IMG/VR virus record: IMGVR_UViG_3300007352_000001
Coordinates: 177,427 to 241,426 of that record
DNA: 64,000 bases
From: a virus
Strand: one strand, 5' to 3'
Position 1 is the first letter of the stretch. Every line of letters starts with the position of its first letter. The position numbers and the translations under genes were made by a program. This document shows, one piece after another, positions 22,852 through 31,226 of the stretch. The notes under the pieces are model-generated. The model saw only the letters and a program-made list of their open reading frames with translations. It made no database searches and was not told where the DNA came from.

Positions 22852-23570
22852 TCACCAGCGTCGCGAACCTCCGGTACGGCGCTACGTACGACGTCTACTG
22901 CGGGCGGGCGATGCCGGACCGCAACCTGCCAGAATCACCGTGGGCCAACCCGTTCCGCATCGGATCGGACGGCGACCGTGACGAGGTGATCCGCAAGCAT
23001 CGTGTCTGGCTCTTCGAGCACCCCCAGCTCGCCGCGCGCGTGAAGGAAGAGCTGTACGGCAAGATCCTCGGCTGCTGGTGCGCTCCGCAGCGCTGTCACT
23101 GCGACACCTATGTCGAGCTAGCTGAGGCACACGAGATCCTGATTTCTGGCGGACGCGAGTGGGTCAACGACACGATCATCCGCAAGGCGCTCGCGCGTGT
23201 TCCGGCTGGTACGATCATCATCCACGGCGGGCAGCGCGGCGCTGACACCGTCGCCGATCGCGTCGCCAAGGAACTCGGATTCGACACGATTGCGTTCCCG
23301 GCCTGGGGAGCTGGGGCTGACCAGCGACTGGCGCGGTCCGGCAAGGGTGCCGGGAATCTTCGCAACCTCCGCATGCTGCTGCGCTCCCCAAAGCGCGTGC
23401 TCGCGTTCCATGACGATCTCGAAAACCAAAGCCGCGGTACCAAGCACTGCGTCACTGCGGCGCAGTTCGCCGGCATCACCGTCGAGCTGTTCACCTCAAC
23501 CGGCGCGGAGATTTTGCTCACGCCGTTCAGTCGAGAGGAGAGTCTCAATGCGCTCGCTTCTACTCAGTAG
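22848..23570 (+). CDS. DUF4326-SLOG (DUF2493/YspA-like) fusion protein
   Basis: 240 residues in two domains. Residues about 1-90 match DUF4326: CGRAMPDRNLPESPWANPF, then LGCWCAPQRCHCDTYVE. Residues about 95-210 match the SLOG nucleotide-binding fold of the DUF2493/YspA type: ILISGGREWVND, IIHGGQRGADTVADRVA and later AFHDDLENQSRGT. SLOG domains bind or process nucleotide-derived ligands, and DUF4326 occurs in phages with no known role; the fusion hints at a shared ligand. The end overlaps the 23548 gene. Confidence 0.8.
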   Translation: MITSVANLRYGATYDVYCGRAMPDRNLPESPWANPFRIGSDGDRDEVIRKHRVWLFEHPQLAARVKEELYGKILGCWCAPQRCHCDTYVELAEAHEILISGGREWVNDTIIRKALARVPAGTIIIHGGQRGADTVADRVAKELGFDTIAFPAWGAGADQRLARSGKGAGNLRNLRMLLRSPKRVLAFHDDLENQSRGTKHCVTAAQFAGITVELFTSTGAEILLTPFSREESLNALASTQ

Positions 23571-23823
23571 TCTCACCATCCTGCTGACGTCGACGGCGGC
23601 GCTGGCGGGCAGTGTCACCTTCGAGAACGTGCCCGGCACCGAGAACTACCAGGTGCGCAACCAGCTCGGGCAGATCCAAGGGACGCTCGAACGGCAGTAC
23701 GATCCGAACGCCCGCGCCTACCGCTTCCGCGACGGGTCGAACGGCCAGCTCTCGGACTGGAAGCTGGAGGACAAGGGCGGCAAGACCGTGCTCGTGCCGA
23801 GCCCGTTCCGCCCACACAACTGA
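23548..23823 (+). CDS. Small secreted protein, 91 aa
   Basis: Signal peptide MRSLLLSSLTILLTSTAALA (cleavage about residue 20) and a short mature domain (SVTFENVPGTENYQVRNQLG and onward). ATG follows GAGAGGAGAG. It lies at the end of a run with two other envelope-directed genes. Unknown function. Confidence 0.65.
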   Translation: MRSLLLSSLTILLTSTAALAGSVTFENVPGTENYQVRNQLGQIQGTLERQYDPNARAYRFRDGSNGQLSDWKLEDKGGKTVLVPSPFRPHN

Positions 23824-23885
23824 ACCTTGCAATCGCGGACATACTGTGAAAACTTCTGCGCCCGTGAGTCAGGTGAGGGTGCAAG

Positions 23886-24476
23886 ATGCGGCTGCTTGAG
23901 GATACGGATCGTCCCCACGTCATGTTCGACTTGGAGGCGCTCGGCAACCCGCCGCAGGGCGCGATCGTCGCCATCGGGGCGTGCAAGTTCCGCATGTTCG
24001 GCGACGGGCCAGAAGGCGAGCCGTTCTATGCCACGATCAAGCCAGACTCGTGCGTCAAATACGGACTGCGCCTCGACCCGAGCAACATCAACTTCTGGCT
24101 GAAGCAGCCAGATGAGGCACGCCTCGCGCTGTTCCAGCCGCCGCAGCGCTCGCTGCTCGACGTCCTGATTGACTTCCGCACGTGGTACGAGGGCTCAGCA
24201 ACAATCTGGTCGCACGTGACGTTCGACAGCCGTCTGCTCGACGATGCGTTCGATGCAGTCGACCGGCAGTTTCCGTACTCAAAGCGTGACCATCGCGACC
24301 TGCGCACGCTGTTCGACCTCGCCTACGGCTACGGCAAGCAGCCGCGCAAGGTCATGCCGGAAGCGGTGCGTCACCACGCGCTGCACGACGCCACCAAGCA
24401 AGTCTACCAAGTCCAGGCAGCGCTCAAAGTGCTGCGCGGCGATCCGGAACCGAGGAGGGCAGATGGCGACCAATGA
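23886..24476 (+). CDS. DnaQ-fold 3'-5' exonuclease (DexA/Rv2179c-like)
   Basis: 196 residues. HVMFDLEALGNPPQGAIVAI is exonuclease motif I (DxE), WSHVTFDSRLLDDAF motif II (D), and HHALHDATKQVYQ motif III (HxxxxD). The layout, including a loop NINFWLKQPDEAR, is that of T4 DexA and mycobacterial Rv2179c proteins, which degrade single-stranded DNA or RNA 3' ends. GAGGGTGCAAG precedes the ATG. It fits nucleic-acid turnover with the nearby SbcCD-like set. Confidence 0.8.
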   Translation: MRLLEDTDRPHVMFDLEALGNPPQGAIVAIGACKFRMFGDGPEGEPFYATIKPDSCVKYGLRLDPSNINFWLKQPDEARLALFQPPQRSLLDVLIDFRTWYEGSATIWSHVTFDSRLLDDAFDAVDRQFPYSKRDHRDLRTLFDLAYGYGKQPRKVMPEAVRHHALHDATKQVYQVQAALKVLRGDPEPRRADGDQ

Positions 24477-24957
24477 CGTGCCGGGCGCGAACCCGGCGAA
24501 CAACGACACTTTGCACGAAGGGTGTTGGGCCGAGCACGAGGACGGCTCACTAATCCTCGTGCAGGGCATGCAGCCCGAGGACAACCGCGTCATCTTCTCG
24601 GTGTTCGATCTCGCCAAGGGCTTGGAGTACCGCACGGCGATGCCGGAGAACAACTTCAAGAGCCGCTTCTCGTGGAAGCCGAGCGATCCGAAGTCGGCGA
24701 AGTGGACCTGGCACGACAAGACCGCCTTTCCGTGGGATCGCATCATGCAGTCCTTCCCGCCCGGCGAGCGCCCACCGTTCGCTGAGCACACGATCTCACA
24801 GGCCGAGCGCGTGAAGCGAGATCTGCGCCGCCGCGGGATCGAGGTGAAAGAGAGCAAGCTCGCGGACGTCGGCAGCGTGGCGTACGAGCGCACGACCAGC
24901 GTGATCGCCATCATCGGTGACAAGATCACCCGCGCGTTCAACGAGCTGCGCAAGTAG
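24463..24957 (+). CDS. Hypothetical protein, 164 aa
   Basis: ATG follows GAGGAGGGC inside the exonuclease end. Residues about 20-95 read like a beta-rich domain (GSLILVQGMQPEDNRVIFSV) with Trp-rich WKPSDPKSAKWTWHDKTAF; the C-terminal part is helical and basic. Family unknown. Confidence 0.65.
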   Translation: MATNDVPGANPANNDTLHEGCWAEHEDGSLILVQGMQPEDNRVIFSVFDLAKGLEYRTAMPENNFKSRFSWKPSDPKSAKWTWHDKTAFPWDRIMQSFPPGERPPFAEHTISQAERVKRDLRRRGIEVKESKLADVGSVAYERTTSVIAIIGDKITRAFNELRK

Positions 24958-24961
24958 GCCG

Positions 24962-25321
24962 ATGGCGCGTGGCAAGAAAGCAGAGGCTGCGGCCGAGGCC
25001 TCGATCCCCGAACCACCGGCGCCACCGCCCAGCTCGAACGTGCGGACGGACATGTACTGTACCGAGTGCAGCAAGCGGTTCATTGCAAAGCTCGATCTCG
25101 GGCTCGACGGCAACCACGTGATCGAGTGCCCGTGGTGTGGGCACGAGCACTGTCGCGTGGTGAAGGACGGCAAGGTCACCGAAGATCGCTGGAGTACTCG
25201 CGCACAGAACACCCACCGCGTCGAGCGTCGGCACGTCTGGAAGCACGACTCGCTGCCGGCGCAGACCTCCTCGGCCTCGTGGTTCATTCACGAGATGTGG
25301 CTCGATCGGATGACGCAATGA
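24962..25321 (+). CDS. Zinc-finger hypothetical protein, 119 aa
   Basis: Ala/Pro-rich start, then MYCTECSKRF and CPWCGHEHC (about residues 37-65), a likely zinc ribbon, and a Trp-ended tail with DSLPAQTSSAS. From memory, similar small proteins are found in phage structural regions. Coupled to the next gene by ATGA. Confidence 0.65.
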   Translation: MARGKKAEAAAEASIPEPPAPPPSSNVRTDMYCTECSKRFIAKLDLGLDGNHVIECPWCGHEHCRVVKDGKVTEDRWSTRAQNTHRVERRHVWKHDSLPAQTSSASWFIHEMWLDRMTQ

Positions 25322-26091
25322 TGATCGACAACAAGGGATGGGGCTGGACGGACGACGATGATGACGGTGGCACCGGCTGCCGGCACAGCAACAGGAAACA
25401 CGGGTGGATCACGCAGATGTGGCCAGACTCGGGGACCTACAACAATCAGCCAACGACGCAGACCTCCGGCAACTACTATCGGTTCGTGCTGAACTCGATC
25501 ACATCGGCGACGAACAACTCGATGACGGTACAGTACGGCGGTCTGCAGCAGACACAGATTCAGTACGTGTCGCCGCGCATGCAATGGACCACTGGCATCA
25601 GGGAAGTGCCGGCGCGTGGTCGCAATGACCACATGAAGCTCGAAGCCGGTGAGAAGATGCGGATCGAGCTGCCCGACGGCGCAGTGCTCGTCGTTGAGGA
25701 GAGCGGGGCGTACACCTTGGTCGACAAGGACGCGAAGCTCACCTACAGGGCCAACCGCATCCGCGACTGGAACCCGTACCTGAACGCATCGGATCTGCTC
25801 GCCGAGTTCGTGCAGTATCTCGGCTCGCTCGGACTCTCGCGCAGCGATGCGAAGGCGATCCCCATCGAGCTGTTCATCAACTGGTTGGTGATCGAGGCCG
25901 CACGGGTGGATGGCGAAGAGGCGCCGCCGGACGTGCGAGTGCTTGACCACCCAGCGCTGCCAGCGCCGACCAACCCTCGCTGGAACATGCGCTGCATCCA
26001 GTGCCGGCGCTTCATCCCGCGCCGGCTTGCCGAGAAGCAGATCATGGTCTGCAGCCCGGAGCACATGCAAAGGTTCCTGGAGGCGGCGTGA
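25318..26091 (+). CDS. Hypothetical protein with C-terminal Cys motif, 257 aa
   Basis: A three-part protein: Gly/Asn/Gln/Ser/Thr-rich N-terminal 80 residues, a middle beta-rich domain with GEKMRIELPDGAVLVVEESG, and a C-terminal MRCIQCRRFIPRR plus later MVCSPEH zinc site. Starts overlapping the previous stop. The function is unknown. Confidence 0.65.
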   Translation: MMIDNKGWGWTDDDDDGGTGCRHSNRKHGWITQMWPDSGTYNNQPTTQTSGNYYRFVLNSITSATNNSMTVQYGGLQQTQIQYVSPRMQWTTGIREVPARGRNDHMKLEAGEKMRIELPDGAVLVVEESGAYTLVDKDAKLTYRANRIRDWNPYLNASDLLAEFVQYLGSLGLSRSDAKAIPIELFINWLVIEAARVDGEEAPPDVRVLDHPALPAPTNPRWNMRCIQCRRFIPRRLAEKQIMVCSPEHMQRFLEAA

Positions 26092-26588
26092 AGCGGAAGG
26101 ATGCGCTGCGACTGCTTGACTTGGTCGAGGTCACCATCGACGGCCAGCAGCACGTGATGCCGCGGGTGTTCAACGAGGTCTGCGTCGTGAACGCACTGCC
26201 CACCGACGATCTGCGATCGTATGTTGGCGCGCACAGTACGCCACCGTACCCGTCGCATCCCGAGCCACGTATTAGGGAACTCGCCCGTGGCGTTGTCGAA
26301 GGTCGCGTGTTCTGCGATCGCATGGTCTGCGATCGCGGCAATCTCGACATGATCTTCATGCCGCTTGTGTTCGATACCGCGATCGCGCGAGCCAGGCTCG
26401 TGATGCGCGGTGGCGCATTGTACGCCAACATGACCGACACGCTGGGCTCGTACGGCGTCAACGGCTACCCGACCTTTCACACGGTTGGCATTATGAACCG
26501 CGAGGATGGTGAACGGTTCTACCGACTCATCGAGTCGATGCAGGAGACTTTGCGCGCCATGGAGAGCGCGCCACTTGAGGGAGGATGA
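26088..26588 (+). CDS. Hypothetical protein, 166 aa
   Basis: GTG start overlapping the previous stop, preceded by GGAGG. Alpha/beta composition, with FCDRMVCDRGNLDMIFMP and GVNGYPTFHTVGIM as the most distinctive parts. No catalytic motif recognised. Confidence 0.65.
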   Translation: MKRKDALRLLDLVEVTIDGQQHVMPRVFNEVCVVNALPTDDLRSYVGAHSTPPYPSHPEPRIRELARGVVEGRVFCDRMVCDRGNLDMIFMPLVFDTAIARARLVMRGGALYANMTDTLGSYGVNGYPTFHTVGIMNREDGERFYRLIESMQETLRAMESAPLEGG

Positions 26589-26593
26589 GGACC

Positions 26594-26914
26594 ATGCCCA
26601 AACGAGCCACGATCCACACGCTGAAGGAGCTGGAGCAGCGACGCGACGCTCGCACTGCCAAGCCGGACGCCTGTGATCTTCGCTGTGAGAACTCGAACCC
26701 GTTGAACCCGTGCACCTGCCGCAAGTGCGAGGGCCGGTGCCACGGGTCGCGCAAGATCACGCCGCAGCATCTCGAAGCCCTCTGCGATCGCAAGCTCCGC
26801 GACCCAGAGCTGTCGTCGGCCGAGAACCGTTTCTGGATGCATCAGCTACGAGCGCTCATGTCCTACGAGGCCGAGCAGCAGCACCGTCGCCGCAGACGGA
26901 AGCGCGCCGCCTGA
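26594..26914 (+). CDS. Basic zinc-binding hypothetical protein, 106 aa
   Basis: Holds a dense Cys cluster, CDLRCENSNPLNPCTCRKCE and GRCHG (about residues 27-52), and ends in an Arg-rich tail HRRRRRKRAA. GAGGATGAGG precedes the ATG. Likely nucleic-acid binding; function unknown. Confidence 0.65.
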   Translation: MPKRATIHTLKELEQRRDARTAKPDACDLRCENSNPLNPCTCRKCEGRCHGSRKITPQHLEALCDRKLRDPELSSAENRFWMHQLRALMSYEAEQQHRRRRRKRAA

Positions 26915-27168
26915 TGGACGAGAACAAGAAACGCCGGCTGGTCGAGCTGCTCTATCGGATCCGACCGTGTTGTGGGTTGTGCAAACACGGGTCGTTCCGG
27001 CCGGGACAGTACTTCGGCATGTGCGGGAAGAACACCTACGAGCATGGCAAGCACACCGGTCCGCCGCGGCAGCTCTCAATCTCGCGCTATGGCGTCTGCC
27101 TTGCGCCTGAGCTAGACGAGTCCAGGCTGCAGACTCTTGAAGGGTTTGGCGAGTTTGTCGACGGCTGA
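26914..27168 (+). CDS. Small zinc-binding hypothetical protein, 84 aa
   Basis: The core RPCCGLCKHGSFRPGQYFGM followed by CGKN and a later GVCLAPE gives a four-Cys pattern (CxxC, C, C). Its ATG overlaps the previous stop. It is the last gene before promoter-like copy f, which begins at its stop codon. Confidence 0.65.
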   Translation: MDENKKRRLVELLYRIRPCCGLCKHGSFRPGQYFGMCGKNTYEHGKHTGPPRQLSISRYGVCLAPELDESRLQTLEGFGEFVDG

Positions 27169-27197
27169 TGGCACGGTCCTCGCACCTTTGGCCCGGT
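27168..27197 (+). promoter_or_regulatory. Repeated sigma-54-like promoter element, copy f
   Basis: TGGCACGGTCCTCGCACCTT is followed by TGGCCCGGT and ATG at 27198. TGGCACG-N4-TCGCA again has one mismatch to sigma-54 consensus. The ATG opens only a 7-codon frame (MTGSASV); the likely gene begins at GTG 27208. Confidence 0.7.
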
Positions 27198-27207
27198 ATG
27201 ACTGGGA

Positions 27208-27474
27208 GTGCAAGTGTTTGAACTGGGAGACCAGGTGGTCGTCGTCGGGCCGGGCTCGAATCCGTGGGTTGGTCGCACTGGGACCGTTGTCCAGGTCCTC
27301 GGCGACGACGGGCCGTTCCCGTATGTTGTGAGCGTCGACGACACGCAGATCGTCGCGCAGGTGGCTGATCTGCAGCTGCATGCGCGGCCGTTGCCGGCGC
27401 TCGATCCGGACGACGATCTCCCGTGGGACCGTTGGCAAGCTGAGTGGGAGGCGCAATGCCGCGTAAGAACGTGA
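27208..27474 (+). CDS. Small SH3/KOW-like protein (putative)
   Basis: 88 residues starting FELGDQVVVVGPGSNPWVGR with TGTVVQVL, a pattern like KOW or SH3-type barrels (GDxVxVxxG....GxVxxV). The C-terminus is acidic. It overlaps the next gene. The initiation codon is a GTG, reached after a mini-ORF, so translation may be by re-initiation. Confidence 0.55.
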   Translation: MQVFELGDQVVVVGPGSNPWVGRTGTVVQVLGDDGPFPYVVSVDDTQIVAQVADLQLHARPLPALDPDDDLPWDRWQAEWEAQCRVRT

Positions 27475-28106
27475 AGGCCCAACCGACCGACGAGCTGGAA
27501 GACGTCGCCGCGGAGAATCCGGAGGGTGAGGAGGCCGAGGTCGAGGAGAAGGCCAAGCCGATCTTTCGCAGCGCGCTCTCAGCTAGCGTCGCCGATCAGA
27601 TCTGGAACGAGTTCACGGCAAGTGGTGGACGGACGCAGTTCGGTCCGGATGACAAGGAAGTCATCGTCGAGGTCACGCCCGACGAGAAGAGCCTCGTGAT
27701 CCGTGCACGGGCGAGCCGACCGGCGTACGCCGATCAGCCGAAAGAGTTCATCAAAAAGGTGGCGGGCCGCGTCGAGTCGACGGCCAAGCGGGCGATCGAG
27801 GAAGTGTACCTGCGAGCACTCAGCGAGGCCCAGCGTTTGATGCTGATCGCCGAGCTGTTCGATCTCTTCGAGCGCAAGCTCGTGATCGGCGACAACGAGG
27901 AAGCACTGGCGCGCATCGAGGCTATCGCCTCGCGCACCAAGCGCACGCTCTTCTACGAGCAGATGACCGAGGACGACGTCGTGTTCTGGCTCGACGAGGC
28001 GCGCATCGTGTACGAGGAGTTGGGGCCGTGGGTGCCGAAGCCGAAGGTTCCGCCGTTGGATCCGCCGAAGCCAGAGGTCGACAAAGAGGACGAGGACGAA
28101 GAGTGA
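27456..28106 (+). CDS. Acidic helical hypothetical protein, 216 aa
   Basis: Acidic start (EELEDVAAENPEGEEAEVEE-like) and end (EVDKEDEDEE) around a basic-helical centre with ITRVE-type repeats absent. Long helices such as SEAQRLMLIAELFDLFERKL suggest a coiled bundle. The ATG follows GGGAGG. No enzyme motif. Possible scaffold or inhibitor; not recognised. Confidence 0.65.
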   Translation: MPRKNVKAQPTDELEDVAAENPEGEEAEVEEKAKPIFRSALSASVADQIWNEFTASGGRTQFGPDDKEVIVEVTPDEKSLVIRARASRPAYADQPKEFIKKVAGRVESTAKRAIEEVYLRALSEAQRLMLIAELFDLFERKLVIGDNEEALARIEAIASRTKRTLFYEQMTEDDVVFWLDEARIVYEELGPWVPKPKVPPLDPPKPEVDKEDEDEE

Positions 28107-28405
28107 CCATCGTGGTGTGGTTTGCCCGCGTCGGTACCATGGCGCTTGGGTTCAGCTGCACCACGGTGGGCGCCGCGTGGATGGACGCGTCGCTGATTGT
28201 CTGCGGGGTCCTGATCGTGCTACTGAGGGGCCTCGCGTTGTGGTGGTGGGAGGTGTGGGATGGGGCAGTATGCGGTCAACACGTCAGTCTCGATCGAACG
28301 GTCACGGGGCGAGATCGAGTCCACGCTCATGAAGTACGGCGCGTCACGGTTCGCGTACCTGAACGATGCCGAGCATGGGCGAGTCGTCATCGGCTTCACA
28401 GCTAA
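28103..28405 (+). CDS. Probable small membrane protein overlapping the next gene
   Basis: GTG start overlaps the previous stop (GTGA). Two hydrophobic spans (TIVVWFARVGTMALGFSC and SLIVCGVLIVLLRGLALWWW) lie in the first 55 residues. The remaining 45 codons run in a different frame through the 28260-28733 gene, so either the C-terminus is long and overlapped or the true gene is shorter by an unseen frameshift. Confidence 0.4.
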   Translation: MTIVVWFARVGTMALGFSCTTVGAAWMDASLIVCGVLIVLLRGLALWWWEVWDGAVCGQHVSLDRTVTGRDRVHAHEVRRVTVRVPERCRAWASRHRLHS

Positions 28406-28733
28406 CAATCGGCTGCTCCGCTTCGAGCTGCCGGTTCCGCGGCGTGATGATCCCAAGTATCAGCGTGACGGCCGCAACGCGAAGCGATCGGCCGACGCGC
28501 AGTACAAGGCGTGGGATCAAGAGTGTCGCTCGCAGTGGCGTTCGCTCGCGCTCTCGATCAAGGCGAAGCTGGAGTCCGTCGCCGCCGGTATCGAGACGTT
28601 CGAGACCGCCTTCCTCGCGCACATCGTCGTGCCGGGTGAGAACAAGACCATGGGCGAGTGGGCGATCCCACAGCTCGCCAAGGCATACGAGACGCAGAAG
28701 CGGATGCCTGCGCTCATCCCGGACTTGCGGTGA
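28260..28733 (+). CDS. Conserved phage protein (MGQYAxxTSV type), 157 aa
   Basis: Begins MGQYAVNTSVSIERSRGEIE and STLMKYGASRFAY, a start I remember from a small uncharacterised protein present in many phages. An LRFELPVPRRDDP segment follows and the C-terminal half is helical. GGGAGGTGTGGG precedes the ATG. The role is unknown. Confidence 0.75.
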   Translation: MGQYAVNTSVSIERSRGEIESTLMKYGASRFAYLNDAEHGRVVIGFTANNRLLRFELPVPRRDDPKYQRDGRNAKRSADAQYKAWDQECRSQWRSLALSIKAKLESVAAGIETFETAFLAHIVVPGENKTMGEWAIPQLAKAYETQKRMPALIPDLR

Positions 28734-28737
28734 CGTC

Positions 28738-29412
28738 ATGACACTGCAGGAGCGGGTGTTCAGGTTCATTGACTCGACGGCACTGCACGGCGCCACCGAC
28801 GACGAGATCGCGGCAGCATTGAAGCGCCAGCCTCAGAAGGCGAGCGCGAAGCGACAGGCGTTGTGGGTTCTCAACCAGCTGACGCAGGACGGGCGCACAC
28901 GTACTTCACGGACTGGGCAGCAGGAAACCGTCTGGGTAACGAAAGATGCGGTGCGCCGAGCATACGGACTGGCACCGCTGGTTCCGCTGCAGGGTACCTC
29001 TCGGCGCACTGATCTCGCCTCACGCCTCTCGTACGCCGCGGTCAAACCGACCTTGGCGAAGAGACACATGAGTACGCTCATGGCGCTCGCCGAGTACATC
29101 GCGGCGACGGGATCGAAGCCGACGGGATATGAGCTGCTTGAATATATCAAGGCACGCAGTGGTGCGCCGCTGCTGCTGGATGTGAACAGCGTGCGGCCGA
29201 ATCTCACCGGATTGAAGGATAGAGGGCTCGTCAAGAAGGTCGGGCCGCTTCGCCATTGCACGAAGTCTCCGACAGGCAAGCGAGCGAACGAGTGGCAGTT
29301 GACGGACAGTGGGCGCGCGATGCTGCAGAACGTCGCGCAAACGGATGAACCGGTTGTGGTTGAGGAGGTGGGGCATGCAGTTGGTGGAACCAAGGGTGCA
29401 TCTGATCGGTAA
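28738..29412 (+). CDS. Putative winged-helix DNA-binding protein, 224 aa
   Basis: Two winged-helix-like modules: ALHGATDDEIAAALKRQ with GRTRTSRTGQQETVWV, and ITGSKPTGYELLEYIK-like ATGSKPTGYELLEYIKARSG with NLTGLKDRGLVKKVGPL. The second contains a typical helix-turn-helix and wing. It ends with an acidic tail overlapping the ThyX start. It could be a late or middle regulator; the target is unknown. Confidence 0.6.
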   Translation: MTLQERVFRFIDSTALHGATDDEIAAALKRQPQKASAKRQALWVLNQLTQDGRTRTSRTGQQETVWVTKDAVRRAYGLAPLVPLQGTSRRTDLASRLSYAAVKPTLAKRHMSTLMALAEYIAATGSKPTGYELLEYIKARSGAPLLLDVNSVRPNLTGLKDRGLVKKVGPLRHCTKSPTGKRANEWQLTDSGRAMLQNVAQTDEPVVVEEVGHAVGGTKGASDR

Positions 29413-30172
29413 GCCGCAGTTGCAATGGGACGCAGTCAACAACTACCTGCACGACATTGGGGGTGAGGCGTGGTTCGATCGCATCGAACCGTTGTACCAG
29501 GCTGGCGACATCACCGACGCCGAGGCGATGGTCGAGTTCGCTGGTCGGCTCTGTTACCGCGCGTGGGCACCGGGCTTGAACGCGAACGTGACCAAGGTGC
29601 GCGAGGACAGCGGCGTGTACCTGCGCAACATCCTGCAGCAACGCCACGGCTCGGTGCTGGAGCACGCATACTGGATCTTCATCTTCCAAGACGTCAGCCG
29701 GGTCTGGACGCACGAGTGGGTGCGCCACCGCATGGGCGTCTCGATCAGCCAGGAGTCGCTGCGCTACGTGCGGCTCGACAAGCTGAAGATGTGGATCCCA
29801 CCATGGGCGCAGCAGGATCTGGAGTTCTTCAACCGCGCCGTCGCACTCGTCGAGGACATGGAGGCTTTCCAGGTCTGGATGGCCGAGCACTTCAACCTCG
29901 ATCGCGAGGGCATGCCCTTCGACGAGAAGAAGGCCAAGACGTCGTTCATGCGCCGCTTCGCGCCAGAGGGATTGGCGACGTCGATGGTGTGGGGCGGCAA
30001 CACGCGAGCGGTGCGCCACGTGCTGGAGATGCGCAGCGACACCGCGGCCGAGGAAGAGATGCGCCTTGTCACCGCGCAACTCGGACACATCATGCAGGAC
30101 GAAGCACCCAAGCTCTTCGGCGATTACGTCGTCGAGGACAATCACTTCAAGACGGAGTTCCGGAAGGTCTGA
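29375..30172 (+). CDS. thyX: Flavin-dependent thymidylate synthase
   Basis: About 265 residues. The ThyX signature is VRHRMGVSISQESLRY (about residues 110-125): RHR, then eight residues to Ser, one more than the usual RHRx7S, as remembered from phage ThyX proteins. Substrate-region QRHGSVLEHAYW (about 86-97) is also present. ThyX converts dUMP to dTMP with FAD, NAD(P)H and methylene-tetrahydrofolate. GAGGAGGTGGGG precedes the ATG at 29375, within the previous gene's end. It provides thymidine for phage replication, in line with MazG and the HD-domain enzyme upstream. Confidence 0.9.
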   Translation: MQLVEPRVHLIGKPQLQWDAVNNYLHDIGGEAWFDRIEPLYQAGDITDAEAMVEFAGRLCYRAWAPGLNANVTKVREDSGVYLRNILQQRHGSVLEHAYWIFIFQDVSRVWTHEWVRHRMGVSISQESLRYVRLDKLKMWIPPWAQQDLEFFNRAVALVEDMEAFQVWMAEHFNLDREGMPFDEKKAKTSFMRRFAPEGLATSMVWGGNTRAVRHVLEMRSDTAAEEEMRLVTAQLGHIMQDEAPKLFGDYVVEDNHFKTEFRKV

Positions 30173-30187
30173 CCACAGGAGGACGGT

Positions 30188-31225
30188 ATGCCTGACACGG
30201 AAGCGATGGAGGCGGTCAACGGCGTGAAGGAAGTGCCTATCACGATCGAGGACGCGCAGGAGTGGGTGAGAACGTCCGACGACCTCGGGCTGGTTGGCAT
30301 GGCCGGCCCGCCGCGGCCGTTCGTTCATCTCTTCTTCACCGTGTTGGAGTACCGGCACTTCCCACCTGACAATCGCGTGCTCAACGACGAGTTCAAGCTC
30401 GCCTCGATCAAGTGGGGCGACGTCGTGTGGATGTTCGTCCGCGTGCCGGCGTCGTACCGGCCGCAGGTCGAGGCGGTCGCTGCCGAGATGGGGCTGCGCC
30501 TCGGCGATGGGTTGCCCACGATGCTCGGCGGGCCAGACGGCCCGCAACGGTTCCCGATCGACGGCGACAACGTGTACACGTTGGAGAACGTCGGCGGTTC
30601 ACAGGTCTACCAGTGGACACCGCAGGAACGCGACCTGGCGCTCAAGGACGAGCTGGCGCGCATCCAGCGCATCGTCGACACCAAGCGGGTCTCTCCCGAC
30701 GACGTCAAGGCGAGCTTGGCGCCGGTCGATGGACGGGTCGGCCACGCGAGTCATCCAGACACCAAGCGCAAGCCGCCACCCGCGGCCGAGCTGCTCGTGC
30801 GGCTGCGTGCGAATCCAAACGAGCGTATTCGGCTCGGCACCATCGGCCAGTTCGAGGCCGAAGATCTGATGGTGCTCGCTGGCGCGTTGGCGCCCGAGTT
30901 CACCGTCGTGTTCGACAAGGACCAGGAGATCTACGCCGGCAAGATGCCGGTGCGGATCTCCATGAGTCCTGGCGCCCGCCAGCTGATCGCCCGCTACCCA
31001 AACCGCGAGCAGGCGATTCTGCACTACGTCACGGCTGCATTCTCGGCCTTCGACAAGGACGCCGTCGAGGCTGGTGGCTACGTCAAGGCGCTCGAAGATT
31101 CGCCCAACGACGTGCGGTTGATGTGCGTCTTCACGCCTGGCGACGGAGTCTTGGCCGAGGCTGAGATCATCAGCGTCGAGGAGTTTGAGCGCACACACGG
31201 CGCCGACCAGGGCCAGGGCAGCTAG
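30188..31225 (+). CDS. Hypothetical protein, 345 aa
   Basis: Preceded by AGGAGGA. Two domains: an alpha/beta N-terminal half (HLFFTVLEYRHFPPDNRVL, WMFVRVPASYRPQ), then a helical middle and a second alpha/beta half (MVLAGALAPEFTVVFDKDQE). The longest unassigned product of this region and last gene before promoter-like copy g. No motif recognised. Confidence 0.7.
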   Translation: MPDTEAMEAVNGVKEVPITIEDAQEWVRTSDDLGLVGMAGPPRPFVHLFFTVLEYRHFPPDNRVLNDEFKLASIKWGDVVWMFVRVPASYRPQVEAVAAEMGLRLGDGLPTMLGGPDGPQRFPIDGDNVYTLENVGGSQVYQWTPQERDLALKDELARIQRIVDTKRVSPDDVKASLAPVDGRVGHASHPDTKRKPPPAAELLVRLRANPNERIRLGTIGQFEAEDLMVLAGALAPEFTVVFDKDQEIYAGKMPVRISMSPGARQLIARYPNREQAILHYVTAAFSAFDKDAVEAGGYVKALEDSPNDVRLMCVFTPGDGVLAEAEIISVEEFERTHGADQGQGS

Positions 31226-31226
31226 C

